From: Kitasatospora sp. MAA19
GTDB lineage: Bacteria; Actinomycetota; Actinomycetes; Streptomycetales; Streptomycetaceae
Length of the DNA stretch: 64,000 nucleotides
Assembly (NCBI RefSeq): GCF_029894125.1
Contig: NZ_JARXYZ010000001.1
Location: 496,001-560,000 of the forward strand
Direction of reading: 5' to 3'
Every line of letters begins with the position of its first letter. The first letter of the stretch is position 1. The notes beneath the pieces were generated by a model that worked only from the letters and a program-made list of their open reading frames with translations, made no database searches and was not told the origin of the DNA. The translations under genes and the position numbers were made by a program. Positions 25,282-37,108 of this stretch are shown piece after piece.

Positions 25282-25473
25282 GGGGCAGCGTCCTTCCGCC
25301 CAGCTCAGCCCTGTCAAGCGCCGGTTCGTCCAAGATCGCGCCCGCGGCTGCCCGGCCGTTCGTTGTCGCCGGGGCGGGTGGCTCCGCAGACTGTGCGCAC
25401 CGTCACGCACCGCATCGCCGGCGAAACCCACCCCGCCCTCGATTCATCCGTAAGCATGATGGATACTGCTCCT

Positions 25474-25489
25474 TGTGAACGTGTTCACG
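25474..25489 (+). promoter_or_regulatory. Rex operator upstream of the cyd operon
   Basis: TGTGAACGTGTTCACG matches the Streptomyces Rex consensus TGTGAACNNNTTCACA at every specified base except the last. A second TTCACA half-site follows at 25490-25495, and TTGTGAACGT / ACGTTCACAA (25473-25482 / 25487-25496) form a 10-bp inverted repeat. It lies 104 bp before cydA. Rex is a redox (NADH/NAD+) repressor known to control cydABCD. Confidence 0.85.
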
Positions 25490-25592
25490 TTCACAAGCGG
25501 ACAAGCTTGCGTGGTTAGGCAGCGGTCTACGGCTTTAGATGAAGTTTGTCCGGAATGTGCCCTGAAATGGGGCAGGTTGGAGAGAGGGCGAC

Positions 25593-27137
25593 GTGGAACT
25601 GGCAATCGCTCACGAGACCATCGCGCGATGGCAATTCGGCATCACCACCGTCTACCACTTCCTCTTCGTTCCGCTCACCATCAGCCTGGCCGCGATCGTG
25701 GCCGGGCTGGAGACCGCCTGGGTGCGGACGAACAAGGAGAAGTACTTCCACGCCACCAAGTTCTGGGGGAAGCTCTTCCTGATCAACATCGCGATGGGCG
25801 TGGTCACCGGCATCGTCCAGGAATTCCAGTTCGGCATGAACTGGTCCGACTACTCCCGCTTCGTCGGTGACGTCTTCGGTGCCCCGCTCGCGATGGAGGC
25901 GCTGATCGCCTTCTTCTTCGAGTCCACCTTCATCGGCCTGTGGATCTTCGGCTGGGACAAGCTGCCGAAGAAGCTGCACTGCGCCTGCATGTGGATGGTC
26001 GCCCTCGGCACCGTGCTCTCCGCCTACTTCATCCTGGCGGCCAACTCCTGGATGCAGCACCCGGTCGGCTACTCGATCGACCCGGCCACCGGCAAGGCCC
26101 AGCTCACCGACATCGCCAAGGTGCTGTTCCAGAACACCACCCTCACCGTCGTGGCGCACACCCTGACCGCCGCCTTCCTCACCGGCGCGGCCTTCATGGT
26201 CGGCATCGCCTCCTTCCACCTCTGGAAGGCCAAGCGCAGGCCGGAGAGCGCCGACCCCAAGAAGACCGCCGTGATGCGCACCTCGCTGCGGCTCGGCCTG
26301 GTGCTCGCCGTGGTCTTCGGCGCCGGCACCGCGCTCAGCGGCGACTCGCTCGCCAAGGTGATGTTCGAGCAGCAGCCGATGAAGATGGCCGCCGCCGAGG
26401 CCCTGTGGGACACCCAGTCGCCGGCGCCGTTCTCGATCTTCGCGGTCGGCGACGTCAGCAAGGGCCACAACTCGGTCGAGCTGGAGATCCCCGGGATACT
26501 CTCCTTCCTCGCCCACAGCGACTTCAACTCCTCCGTCCCCGGCATCAACGACACCGCGGCCGCCGAGGCCGCCAAGTTCGGCGGGGACCCCAAGGACTAC
26601 ATCCCGAGCATCTTCGTCACCTACTGGGGCTTCCGCCTCATGATCGGCTTCGGGATGACCTCCTTCGTGGCCGGCCTGATCGGGCTCTGGACCACCCGGC
26701 GCAAGAAGTTCCTGCACCCCGAGTTCCGCACCGGCGAGACCGAGGTGCCCCGGCTGATGCTCACCCCCCGGCGGGAGCTGGGCCCGTTCCTCACCAAGTG
26801 GAGCTGGCGGATCGGCATCCTGACCATGGGCTTCCCGCTGATCGCCAACAGCTTCGGCTGGATCTTCACCGAGATGGGCCGTCAACCCTGGGCCGTCTTC
26901 GGTCTGATGACCACCGCCAGCGCGGTCTCCCCCAACGTGGGCGTCGGCACCCAGATCGGCGCGCTGACCACCTTCACCCTGCTGTACGCGATCCTCGCCG
27001 TCGTCGAGGTCCGGCTGCTGGTCAAGTACGCCAAGGCCGGTCCGGTGGTGACGGAGCAGCCGCCCGCCAAGGACCCGTCCCTGCGCGGACCGTCCTCGGA
27101 CGACGACGCCGACAAGCCTCTCGCCTTCGCCTACTGA
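25593..27137 (+). CDS. cydA: Cytochrome bd ubiquinol/menaquinol oxidase subunit I
   Basis: A 514-residue integral membrane protein with about nine helices. His22 in TTVYHFLFVPLTI corresponds to the heme b595 ligand, the VVAHTLTAAFLTG His to the heme b558 ligand, and the GRQPW signature (EMGRQPWAVF) is intact. The extracytoplasmic Q-loop is the short type. CydA oxidises quinol and reduces oxygen at high affinity, so it serves microaerobic respiration. The GTG at 25593 follows GGAGAGAGGG. It is first in a cydA-cydB-cydDC operon controlled by the upstream Rex site. Confidence 0.98.
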   Translation: MELAIAHETIARWQFGITTVYHFLFVPLTISLAAIVAGLETAWVRTNKEKYFHATKFWGKLFLINIAMGVVTGIVQEFQFGMNWSDYSRFVGDVFGAPLAMEALIAFFFESTFIGLWIFGWDKLPKKLHCACMWMVALGTVLSAYFILAANSWMQHPVGYSIDPATGKAQLTDIAKVLFQNTTLTVVAHTLTAAFLTGAAFMVGIASFHLWKAKRRPESADPKKTAVMRTSLRLGLVLAVVFGAGTALSGDSLAKVMFEQQPMKMAAAEALWDTQSPAPFSIFAVGDVSKGHNSVELEIPGILSFLAHSDFNSSVPGINDTAAAEAAKFGGDPKDYIPSIFVTYWGFRLMIGFGMTSFVAGLIGLWTTRRKKFLHPEFRTGETEVPRLMLTPRRELGPFLTKWSWRIGILTMGFPLIANSFGWIFTEMGRQPWAVFGLMTTASAVSPNVGVGTQIGALTTFTLLYAILAVVEVRLLVKYAKAGPVVTEQPPAKDPSLRGPSSDDDADKPLAFAY

Positions 27138-27156
27138 GGACCACAGGGGATCTGAC

Positions 27157-28182
<1,026 letters not shown>

Positions 28183-28186
28183 CGCC

Positions 28187-31100
28187 GTGCAGCCGGTCGA
28201 CCCCCGACTCCTCGGGTACGCCCGCACCACCCGTGCCTTCCTCGCCGGATCGGTCCTGCTCGGCGGGGCGGGCGCGGCCCTGGTGGTCGCCCAGGCGAGT
28301 CTGATCGCCGAGATCGTCGTCCGCGCCTTCCAGCGCCAGGCGACCCTCGGCGAGCTGACCACGCCACTGCTGCTGCTCGCCCTGACGGCCGTCGGGCGCG
28401 GGCTGGTCGGCTGGCTCACCGAACTCACCGCGCACCGCTCCGTCGCCCGGGTGAAGTCCACCCTGCGGCGCCGGCTGCTCGACCACGCCACCGCGCTCGG
28501 CCCGGCCTACCTGGCGGGCCGGCGCACCGGCGAACTCACCACCCTCGCCACCCGCGGCGTCGACGCCCTCGACGACTACTTCGCCCGCTACCTGCCGCAG
28601 TTGGCGCTCGCCGTGGTCGTCCCGGTGATCGTCCTGCTGCGGATCGTCGGCGCCGACTTCACCTCGGCCGCGATCATCGCCGGGACGCTCCCGCTGATCC
28701 CGCTGTTCATGGTGCTGATCGGGATGGCCACCCAGTCCCGGATGGACCGGCAGTGGGACACCCTGTCCCGGCTCTCGCACCACTTCCTGGACGTGGTCGC
28801 CGGGCTGCCCACCCTCAAGGTGTTCAACCGGGCCCGCGCCCAGGCCGCCACCATCGCCCGGATCACCGCCGACTACCGCCGGGCCACCCTGCGCACCCTG
28901 CGGATCGCCTTCATCTCCTCCTTCGCGCTGGAACTGCTCTCCACCCTGTCGGTCGCGCTGGTCGCGGTCACCGTCGGCTTCCGGCTGGTCGACGGCACGC
29001 TCGACCTGGAGACCGGGCTGCTGATCCTGGTCCTCGCCCCCGAGGTGTACGTTCCGATCCGCCAGGTCGGCGCGCTCTACCACTCCAGCGTGGAGGGGCT
29101 GACCGCCGCCGACGAGATCTTCCAGGTGCTGGAGACCCCGCTGCCCGCCGCCGGCACGGTGCCCGCGCCCGCCCTCGCCGGGGCGGTCGTCGCCGTCTCC
29201 GACCTGGTCGTGCGACACCCCGGGCGGACCGAACCCGCGCTGGACGGCGCCGCGCTGACCCTGCGCCCGGGCGCCACCACCGCCCTCACCGGCCCGAGCG
29301 GGGCCGGCAAGTCCACCCTGCTCGCCGTCCTGCTCGGGCTCACCGCCCCCGACGCCGGCACCGTCCGGATCACCGCCGCCGACGGGCGGACGTACGACCT
29401 GGCCGAACTGGAGCCGGAGAGCTGGCGGCGGCAGATCGCCTGGGTGCCGCAGCACCCGCACCTGTTCGCCGGGACGGTCGCCGAGAACCTGCGGCTCTAC
29501 CGCCCGCAGGCCACCGACGAGCAGCTGTGGACGGCGCTGCGGGCCGCGCACGCGCTCGACTTCGTCAGCCGGCTGGACGCGCCGCTCGGCGAGGACGGCG
29601 CCGGGCTCTCCGCCGGCCAGCGGCAGCGGCTCGCGCTCACCCGGGTCCTGCTCGCCGACGACCGGCCGCTGATCCTGCTCGACGAGCCGACCGCGAGCCT
29701 GGACGGCGCCTCCGAGGCCGCCGTCGTGGACGCCGTCCGGGCCCTCGCCGAGGACCCGGCGCGCACCGTGCTGATCGTCGCGCACCGGCCGGCGCTGCTG
29801 GCCGTCGCCGACCAGCGGGTCCGGCTGGCGGGCGCCGCCGCGCCGGCCGCCGCTCCCGTCGAGCGGCCCTCGCACAGCGGGCGGCCGACGCCCGCCCCCG
29901 CCGAGGCGGAGGACGAGCCCGCGGCGGCCGCCGCCACCCCCCGGCTGGCGCTGTCGGTCCTGCTCGGCGCGCTCGCCCTCGGCTGCGCCGTCGCGCTGAT
30001 GGCCACCTCCGGCTACCTGATCTCCCGGGCCTCCGAGATGCCGCCGGTGCTCTACCTGATGATGGCCGTCACCTCGGTGCGGGCCTTCGGCATCGGCCGC
30101 AGCGTCTTCCGCTACGCGGAGCGGCTGGTCTCGCACGACGCCGTGCTGCGCACCCTCGGCACCCTGCGGGCCGCCGTCTACCGGCGGCTGACCGTGCTCG
30201 CCCCGGCCGGGCTGCCCGCCTTCCGGCGCGGCGACCTGCTCTCCAGACTGGTCGCCGACGTCGACGCGATCCAGGACCACCACCTGCGCTGGCGGCTGCC
30301 GGCCGCCGTGGCGGGCGTGGTCTCGCTGGTCGCGACGGTCGCGCTGGGCGCCTTCCTGCCCGCCGCCGGGGTCGTGCTCGGGCTCGGGCTGCTGCTCGCG
30401 GGCGCGGTGGTGCCCGCGCTGGCCGCCCGCTGGTCGGCCGGCGCCGAACGGCGGCAGGCCCCGGCGCGCGGGCGGCTCGCCACCACCGTCGTGGACGCCT
30501 TCACCGGCACCGCCGAACTCACCGTGGCCGGCGCGCTGCCCGGCCGGCTGGCCGCCGTCCGCACCGCCGACGCCGCGCTCACCCGGCTGGCCGCCCGCTC
30601 GGCCGCCACCACCGCGCTCGGCACCGGGTTGATCGCGCTGCTCACCGGGCTGACCGTGACCGCCGCGGCGGCGGTCGGCATCCAGGGGGTGCGCGGCGGG
30701 GCGCTGGCGCCGGTCTGCCTGGCGCTGGTCGTGCTCACGCCGCTGGCCGCCTTCGAGGCCGTCACGGGGATGCCGCTGGCCGTCCAGGCCCGCCAGCGCA
30801 GCCGGGCCGCGCAGGCCCGGCTCGACGAGGTGCTGGCTGCCGAAACCCTGGTGGCCGAGCCTACGGATCCCGTGGCGCTGCCCGAGCGGCCGCTGCCGAT
30901 CGCGGTGCGCGGACTGACCGTCCGGCACCCCGGGCAGGCCGTGGACGCGCTGGCCGAGGTGGACCTCGACCTCGCCCCCGGCCGCCGGATCGCCGTGGTC
31001 GGCCCGTCCGGCTCCGGCAAGACCACCCTGGCCCAGGCGCTGCTGCGGTTCCTGGAGCCGGGCGCGGGCGACGTCACCTTCGCCGCGGACCGTCCACAGG

Positions 31101-31696
31101 CTGTGGACAGTCGCTCGCTCGCGGGCGAGGACGTCCGCCGGGTGATCGGGCTGTGCGCGCAGGACGCCCACGTCTTCGACAGCTCACTGCGGGAGAACCT
31201 GCGGCTGGCCCGGCCGGGCGCCGCCGAGGACGAGCTGCGCGCCGCGCTCGCCGGGGCCCGGCTGCTGGACTGGACGCAGACCCTGCCCGACGGCCTGGAC
31301 ACCATGGTCGGTGAGCACGGCGCCCGGCTCTCCGGCGGCCAGCGGCAGCGGCTCGCGCTCGCCCGGGCACTGCTCGCGGACTTCCCGGTGCTCGTCCTGG
31401 ACGAGCCCGCCGAACACCTCGACCTGCCCACCGCCGACGCGCTCACCGCCGACCTGCTGGCCGCCACCGAGGGCCGCACCACGGTGCTGATCACCCACCG
31501 GCTGGCCGGACTGGACGACACCACGGTCGACGAGGTGCTGGTGCTGGACGGCGGCCGGGTCGCCGAGCGCGGCCGCTGGTCGGAGCTGGTCGCGGACGAG
31601 GACGGGCGGCTGCACGCCATGTGGCGGCGGGAGCGGGCGGCGGACGGGCTGCTGGAGCCGGACGGCTTGCTGGAGCCGGTGGGCGCGGGGCGGTAG
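28187..31696 (+). CDS. cydCD: Fused CydD-CydC ABC exporter
   Basis: A single 1169-residue polypeptide containing two complete ABC half-transporters. The first half (CydD) has a six-helix domain, then Walker A GPSGAGKST and LLDEPTASLDG; the second half (CydC) begins near residue 585 with another helix domain and has GPSGSGKTT, LSGGQRQRLALARAL and LVLDEPAEHLD. CydDC exports thiols (cysteine/glutathione in E. coli) and is needed for assembly of the bd oxidase; fusion into one gene is common in actinobacteria. It starts with GTG 4 bp after cydB. Ala/Pro-rich linker at about 555-590. Confidence 0.97.
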   Translation: MQPVDPRLLGYARTTRAFLAGSVLLGGAGAALVVAQASLIAEIVVRAFQRQATLGELTTPLLLLALTAVGRGLVGWLTELTAHRSVARVKSTLRRRLLDHATALGPAYLAGRRTGELTTLATRGVDALDDYFARYLPQLALAVVVPVIVLLRIVGADFTSAAIIAGTLPLIPLFMVLIGMATQSRMDRQWDTLSRLSHHFLDVVAGLPTLKVFNRARAQAATIARITADYRRATLRTLRIAFISSFALELLSTLSVALVAVTVGFRLVDGTLDLETGLLILVLAPEVYVPIRQVGALYHSSVEGLTAADEIFQVLETPLPAAGTVPAPALAGAVVAVSDLVVRHPGRTEPALDGAALTLRPGATTALTGPSGAGKSTLLAVLLGLTAPDAGTVRITAADGRTYDLAELEPESWRRQIAWVPQHPHLFAGTVAENLRLYRPQATDEQLWTALRAAHALDFVSRLDAPLGEDGAGLSAGQRQRLALTRVLLADDRPLILLDEPTASLDGASEAAVVDAVRALAEDPARTVLIVAHRPALLAVADQRVRLAGAAAPAAAPVERPSHSGRPTPAPAEAEDEPAAAAATPRLALSVLLGALALGCAVALMATSGYLISRASEMPPVLYLMMAVTSVRAFGIGRSVFRYAERLVSHDAVLRTLGTLRAAVYRRLTVLAPAGLPAFRRGDLLSRLVADVDAIQDHHLRWRLPAAVAGVVSLVATVALGAFLPAAGVVLGLGLLLAGAVVPALAARWSAGAERRQAPARGRLATTVVDAFTGTAELTVAGALPGRLAAVRTADAALTRLAARSAATTALGTGLIALLTGLTVTAAAAVGIQGVRGGALAPVCLALVVLTPLAAFEAVTGMPLAVQARQRSRAAQARLDEVLAAETLVAEPTDPVALPERPLPIAVRGLTVRHPGQAVDALAEVDLDLAPGRRIAVVGPSGSGKTTLAQALLRFLEPGAGDVTFAADRPQAVDSRSLAGEDVRRVIGLCAQDAHVFDSSLRENLRLARPGAAEDELRAALAGARLLDWTQTLPDGLDTMVGEHGARLSGGQRQRLALARALLADFPVLVLDEPAEHLDLPTADALTADLLAATEGRTTVLITHRLAGLDDTTVDEVLVLDGGRVAERGRWSELVADEDGRLHAMWRRERAADGLLEPDGLLEPVGAGR

Positions 31697-33610
<1,914 letters not shown>

Positions 33611-33771
33611 GCCCCGGCCCCGATCGTCCTCTCGCAGCTGGCTGGTGAAAGTTAAACGAGGGAGAACTTCCCGACCAACAGCGCAAGTTGTGAACGTTCT
33701 GGGCTTTCGGCGGCTCAGTGTGCACACATAGCTTTGCTCCGGTCTCGGAGGGGTAACCGGACGGGGGATCA

Positions 33772-34185
33772 GTGGACGCGTCTGGCCGCGGGAACACCGC
33801 AGCAGGGGTAAGTCGGGGCGGGTTCAGGACTGAGCGGGCCCCGGACGGGCGCTACCGCTGGCAGCTGAAGGCGCCGAACGGCCGAGTGGTGGCGATCACC
33901 CCGGCCATGTTCGAGACTCCCGGCGAGGCCGAGCGCGGCTTCGACGGGTTACGCGTCGGGGCCGCCGAGCTCACCGCGCGGATCACCCACGTCCGCGACG
34001 GCATCGGCTGGATCTGGGTCATCCCGGGTTCGCGCAGCCTCCCCGAAGTGCGCTCCAGCCGCGCGTACGAGCGGTACGCGACCTGCCAGAACGCCTTTCG
34101 CCGCTTCGTCGTGCTGCTCGCCAAACAGCCCCCGCGGGAACTGCCCGAGAGGGCCGTGTCGTTGAGACACACCGATGGCCGCTGA
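33772..34185 (+). CDS. YegP/DUF1508-like small protein
   Basis: A 137-residue protein with the DUF1508 motif FRTERAPDGRYRWQLKAPNGRVVAIT (split here between residues ~19 and 44; the core is GRYRWQLKAPNG), followed by a GEAERGFDGLRVGA helix. DUF1508 proteins are short beta-hairpin domains of unknown role. The C-terminal half (SRAYERYATCQNAFRRFV) looks like a degenerate second copy. GTG start at 33772. Overlaps the next gene by 11 nt. Confidence 0.75.
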   Translation: MDASGRGNTAAGVSRGGFRTERAPDGRYRWQLKAPNGRVVAITPAMFETPGEAERGFDGLRVGAAELTARITHVRDGIGWIWVIPGSRSLPEVRSSRAYERYATCQNAFRRFVVLLAKQPPRELPERAVSLRHTDGR

Positions 34186-34579
34186 GCGGCGCGGCCCGCG
34201 GCTGCTGATCGTGCCCGCGGCCGACCGCTGTCTGGGCTGGGCCCTGCGCGCCGCCAACGGGCGGCCGCTCGGCGTCGGCGTGCGCACGTACCGGAGCGAG
34301 GACGAACTCGCCGAGGCGGTGCGGGAACTGATCATCGAACGGGCCGCCCTGCGGTGCTCGACGGGGCAGTCCGAGGGCCGGCAGTGGGTCTGGTCCGCCT
34401 ACCTGCCGGTGCGCAGCACCCGGCCGGGGGCGGCCGACGCCGTCCCGGTCGCGCGCAGCGCGCGCGGGTACCTGCGGCGCGACCAGTGCCAGGCGGGGAT
34501 CGAGGGGTTCCTGGCCGGATTGCAGTGGGTGGGGCAGGAGTTGCGGCGCAGCGGGCGGGACGTCCGCCGGCCGCTGTGA
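34175..34579 (+). CDS. Second DUF1508-related small protein
   Basis: A 134-residue protein that repeats the layout of its upstream neighbour: LGWALRAANGRPLGVG at the position of the GxYRWxLKxxNG hairpin, and a C-terminal ARGYLRRDQCQAGIEGFLAG resembling the YERYATCQNAFRRF segment. It is therefore probably a diverged paralogue arising by tandem duplication. No catalytic residues are evident. The ATG at 34175 lies within the preceding gene. Confidence 0.65.
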   Translation: MAAERRGPRLLIVPAADRCLGWALRAANGRPLGVGVRTYRSEDELAEAVRELIIERAALRCSTGQSEGRQWVWSAYLPVRSTRPGAADAVPVARSARGYLRRDQCQAGIEGFLAGLQWVGQELRRSGRDVRRPL

Positions 34580-34901
34580 GGCGACCGGGGCGTTCGTGCT
34601 CTTCCGGTGAAGCGAAGGTTTCCGGCACCCCCCCGAGCCGCCTCCTGGAGAAGAACGTCGACCGGGTTCGGACACCGGGTTGTGCCCCTGTCACGTGCGC
34701 ACTGACCAGTGCCTAAACCTCGTCGAACCGATGAGTCGACATTCCCGGGCCGGTCTCGACCACCCTTCCGGCGCAACCTCCCGGCCAGACAGGATCAGCA
34801 CTGCCGGACCGGGCCGCAGCGGAGGCGGTCCCCCGGCCCCGGGCTCCCCATCAGGGCCCGGGTAACGCGATGCAGGTCTCTCCCACCGGAGGAACAAGAA
34901 C
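34580..34901. other. Promoter-bearing spacer before the phosphate-binding-like locus
   Basis: No gene is supported in these 322 bp. I see no recognisable PHO box (repeated GTTCACC) and no copy of the 80-bp element found further downstream. GAGGAAC precedes the ATG at 34902. Confidence 0.5.
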
Positions 34902-35942
34902 ATGCGTAAGACCGCTGCCAAGCTTCTCGCCGCCGCCGCGCTGGCGACCTCCCTCGCCACCGTCGCCTCGGGCTCGGCCGTCGCCGACCCGGCCGCCGGT
35001 GTCACCCCGGCCGCCCAGGACATCGTGGGTGTCGGCTCGGACACCATCCAGGTTCTGCTGAACCAGTTCTCGGCCGACTACAACGCCTCCCTGGGCGCCG
35101 GTTCCACCGCGCCGCACCTGTACAGCTGGGACGCGACCGGCACCTCGCCGATCACCACCAAGACCGGTGCCACCTCGATCGCCCGCCCGAACGGCTCCGG
35201 CGCCGGCATCAAGGCCCTGGTCGCCAACACCAGCGCGACCGTGGACTTCGCCCGCTCCTCGCGCGGCCCGGCGGCGACCGACGCCCACGGCCTGGACTTC
35301 GTCGCGCTCGCCAAGGACGCCGTCACCTGGTCCGCCCCGAGCACCGGCAACGCCCCGGCGCAGCTGACCTCGGCGCAGCTGACCGCGATCTACAACTGCA
35401 CCACCACCAACTGGACCCAGATCAACGCGAGCCTGCCGAACGCCACCATCAAGCCGTTCCTGCCGCAGGCCGACTCCGGCACGCGCTCCTTCTTCCTGGG
35501 CGCGATCGGCGTGACCACCCCCGGCGCCTGCGTCACCACCGGCCCGGAGGAGAACGAGGGCACCGACGCCAACCTGACCGACCCGAACGTCGTCTTCCCC
35601 TACTCCGTCGCCCACTACCTCGGCCAGACCGTCGGCGGCCACGGCACGGCGACCGACGCCCCCGGCAGCCTGACCCTGCGCAACATCGTGGTCAACGGCG
35701 CCACCCTGACCCCGATCACCAACAACGTGATCAACACCAAGTTCGCCAACTCCTCCTTCGGCCGCGTGGTCTACAACGTGGTCCGCGACACCGAGTGGAC
35801 GGCGACCGACGCGCACGGCCAGGCGCTCCAGGCGATCTTCGGCTCCAACGGCTGGATCTGCAACGACCCGGTCGCCGCCGCCGACCTGGCGAGCTACGGC
35901 TTCCTGGCCACCCCGGCCTGCGGTGTCGCCACCCTCACCTGA
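34902..35942 (+). CDS. Secreted phosphate-binding-like protein (PstS family)
   Basis: A 346-residue exported protein: signal peptide (1-28, VASGSAVA-DP), then a PBP-like fold with VGSDTIQ, NGSGAGIKAL and VDFARSSRG, which take the place of the PstS phosphate-binding loops (GS(D/G)..., SG(S)G, DFxxSD). It has no lipobox and no C-terminal anchor, unlike the two other binding-protein-like genes in the locus, so it may be released or wall-associated. The ligand may or may not be phosphate. A strong terminator follows. The stop-codon region is duplicated 163 bp downstream. Confidence 0.8.
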   Translation: MRKTAAKLLAAAALATSLATVASGSAVADPAAGVTPAAQDIVGVGSDTIQVLLNQFSADYNASLGAGSTAPHLYSWDATGTSPITTKTGATSIARPNGSGAGIKALVANTSATVDFARSSRGPAATDAHGLDFVALAKDAVTWSAPSTGNAPAQLTSAQLTAIYNCTTTNWTQINASLPNATIKPFLPQADSGTRSFFLGAIGVTTPGACVTTGPEENEGTDANLTDPNVVFPYSVAHYLGQTVGGHGTATDAPGSLTLRNIVVNGATLTPITNNVINTKFANSSFGRVVYNVVRDTEWTATDAHGQALQAIFGSNGWICNDPVAAADLASYGFLATPACGVATLT

Positions 35943-36105
35943 TTCACCCCGCACCATCCGGCGGCCACGGGCTTCGCGCCCGTGGCCGCCGGCCCACCGG
36001 CAGGGCGTCCCGAAGGGAACGGGCCGGCTGAGGAACCCGCCGGCCCCCGCCCACCACGCCTACCCGCTGCCGACCGCGGCCTGCGGTGTCGCCACCCTCA
36101 CCTGA
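35915..36105 (+). repeat. 28-bp direct repeat copying the 3' end of the binding-protein gene
   Basis: Bases 35915-35942, the last nine codons including TGA, recur without a mismatch at 36078-36105. The second copy is preceded by similar Pro/Thr/Ala codons. The spacer between them holds a terminator and no supported gene, so this is a partial tandem duplication scar. Confidence 0.85.
35958..35992 (+). terminator. Hairpin terminator after the secreted binding protein
   Basis: A perfect 15-bp GC-rich stem (35958-35972 / 35978-35992) with a TTCGC loop, 16 bp after the stop codon. Confidence 0.82.
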
Positions 36106-36292
36106 GACCACGGGGCACCCCGCGCCCCACCGTCGCCGCCGACCCGGCGGGACGCGGAATCTCGCGCTGCCCACCTGTGGCTCCGTACCGCACCCCTGAA
36201 CCACGGATCCGGCTCCGGCCGGACCTGTCGGCCGGTCCTCGGACCGGTGCTCCACCCTCAGCGCGAAACCTTCCTCTCCCAAGGAGACCAGC

Positions 36293-36877
36293 ATGTCCCG
36301 TACCACCGGTCGGTTCCTCGCCGGCGGCGTCGCGGTCGTCCTCGCCGTCACCGCCTTCAGCGGCGTGGCCGCGGCCGACGCCGCTCCCGCCCCCACCGGC
36401 AGCGCCATGATGACCGAGAACAACACCTTCCTCCAGGCCGCGGCGAGCAACGGCGTGTTCATCGTTCCGCTGCCGAACGCCGGCGTTTCCTACGACACCA
36501 CCGCGGGCCTGTCGACGAGCCTCCCGGTGACCGGCGGCAGCGTCAACCTGCGCGGCTACTACGGCAACGCGACGCTCGGTGGCAGCCTGCTGTTCGTCGA
36601 CGTCTTCACCGGTAAGAGCGTGCTCTTCAAGCAGCTCGCGTTCAGCGCCGACGACTGGCGCCTCACCGGTGTGCCGGACGGCGCCACCGACCCGGTCCTG
36701 CTGTTCAAGCCGGCCGGCCTGCAGCGGACCGAGCAGAGCGGTACCACGCAGTCCCTGACCGCGTCCGCGCTCACCGTGGACGCCTCGGGCGCGCAGTTCC
36801 TCGACGGCAAGCTGAACACCGCCTTCTTCACGAACGGCCAGGCGGTCGGTTCCTTCACGCTGACCGTCAACGGCTGA
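36293..36877 (+). CDS. Secreted protein of unknown function
   Basis: A 194-residue exported protein: signal peptide (about 1-30, ending AAADA-AP), then ~160 residues of predicted beta-rich sequence (SLLFVDVFTGKSVLFKQLAF, TASALTVDASGAQFLDGKLN) with no recognised domain, Cys residues or anchor. AAGGAG precedes the ATG at 36293. It is bracketed by terminators, so it is its own transcript, yet it sits inside the Pst-like locus between two binding-protein-like genes; a shared extracellular role is inference. Confidence 0.75.
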   Translation: MSRTTGRFLAGGVAVVLAVTAFSGVAAADAAPAPTGSAMMTENNTFLQAAASNGVFIVPLPNAGVSYDTTAGLSTSLPVTGGSVNLRGYYGNATLGGSLLFVDVFTGKSVLFKQLAFSADDWRLTGVPDGATDPVLLFKPAGLQRTEQSGTTQSLTASALTVDASGAQFLDGKLNTAFFTNGQAVGSFTLTVNG

Positions 36878-36897
36878 GCACCGCCCACCGGTTGGTC

Positions 36898-36925
36898 CAG
36901 GCCCGTGCCGACAGGCACGGGCCTG
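36898..36925 (+). terminator. Intrinsic terminator with T-run
   Basis: A 12-bp stem CAGGCCCGTGCC / GGCACGGGCCTG (36898-36909 / 36914-36925) with a GACA loop, followed directly by TTTT. This is a textbook rho-independent terminator, uncommon in such GC-rich DNA. Confidence 0.92.
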
Positions 36926-36942
36926 TTTTCCCGTGGGGGCGT

Positions 36943-37022
36943 CAACTCTGCGACCGAGGTGCCGCGTTGTGGTCTCGTACACGCGCGCGACCGGATCCGG
37001 CCATCTGCGGCTGGCCGAATGG
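36943..37022 (+). repeat. Duplicated 80-bp upstream element, copy A
   Basis: About 80 bp ending 87 bp before the ATG at 37109 are closely repeated at 40025-40104 (copy B). Both contain a CGGCCA / TGGCCG inverted repeat (6-bp arms, 8-nt loop) and an alternating purine-pyrimidine stretch (CTCGTACACGCGCGCG here). It is probably a shared promoter or operator. Confidence 0.8.
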
Positions 37023-37108
37023 ACGGGTACCGGAATCGTTGGCCGCTCGATGCCTGATCCCCTGCGCCGCGTCTCCCGGCGGCGCGCAATCGCACGGAGG
37101 TGCCCGCC

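Noticed and set aside
33687..33701. Second Rex site (TGTGAACGTTCTGGG) before the DUF1508-like gene
   Set aside because: Only the left half matches; the right half lacks TTCACA.
34580..34901. PHO box in front of the Pst-like locus
   Set aside because: No pair of GTTCACC-like 11-bp repeats could be found in this spacer or before 37109 and 40151.
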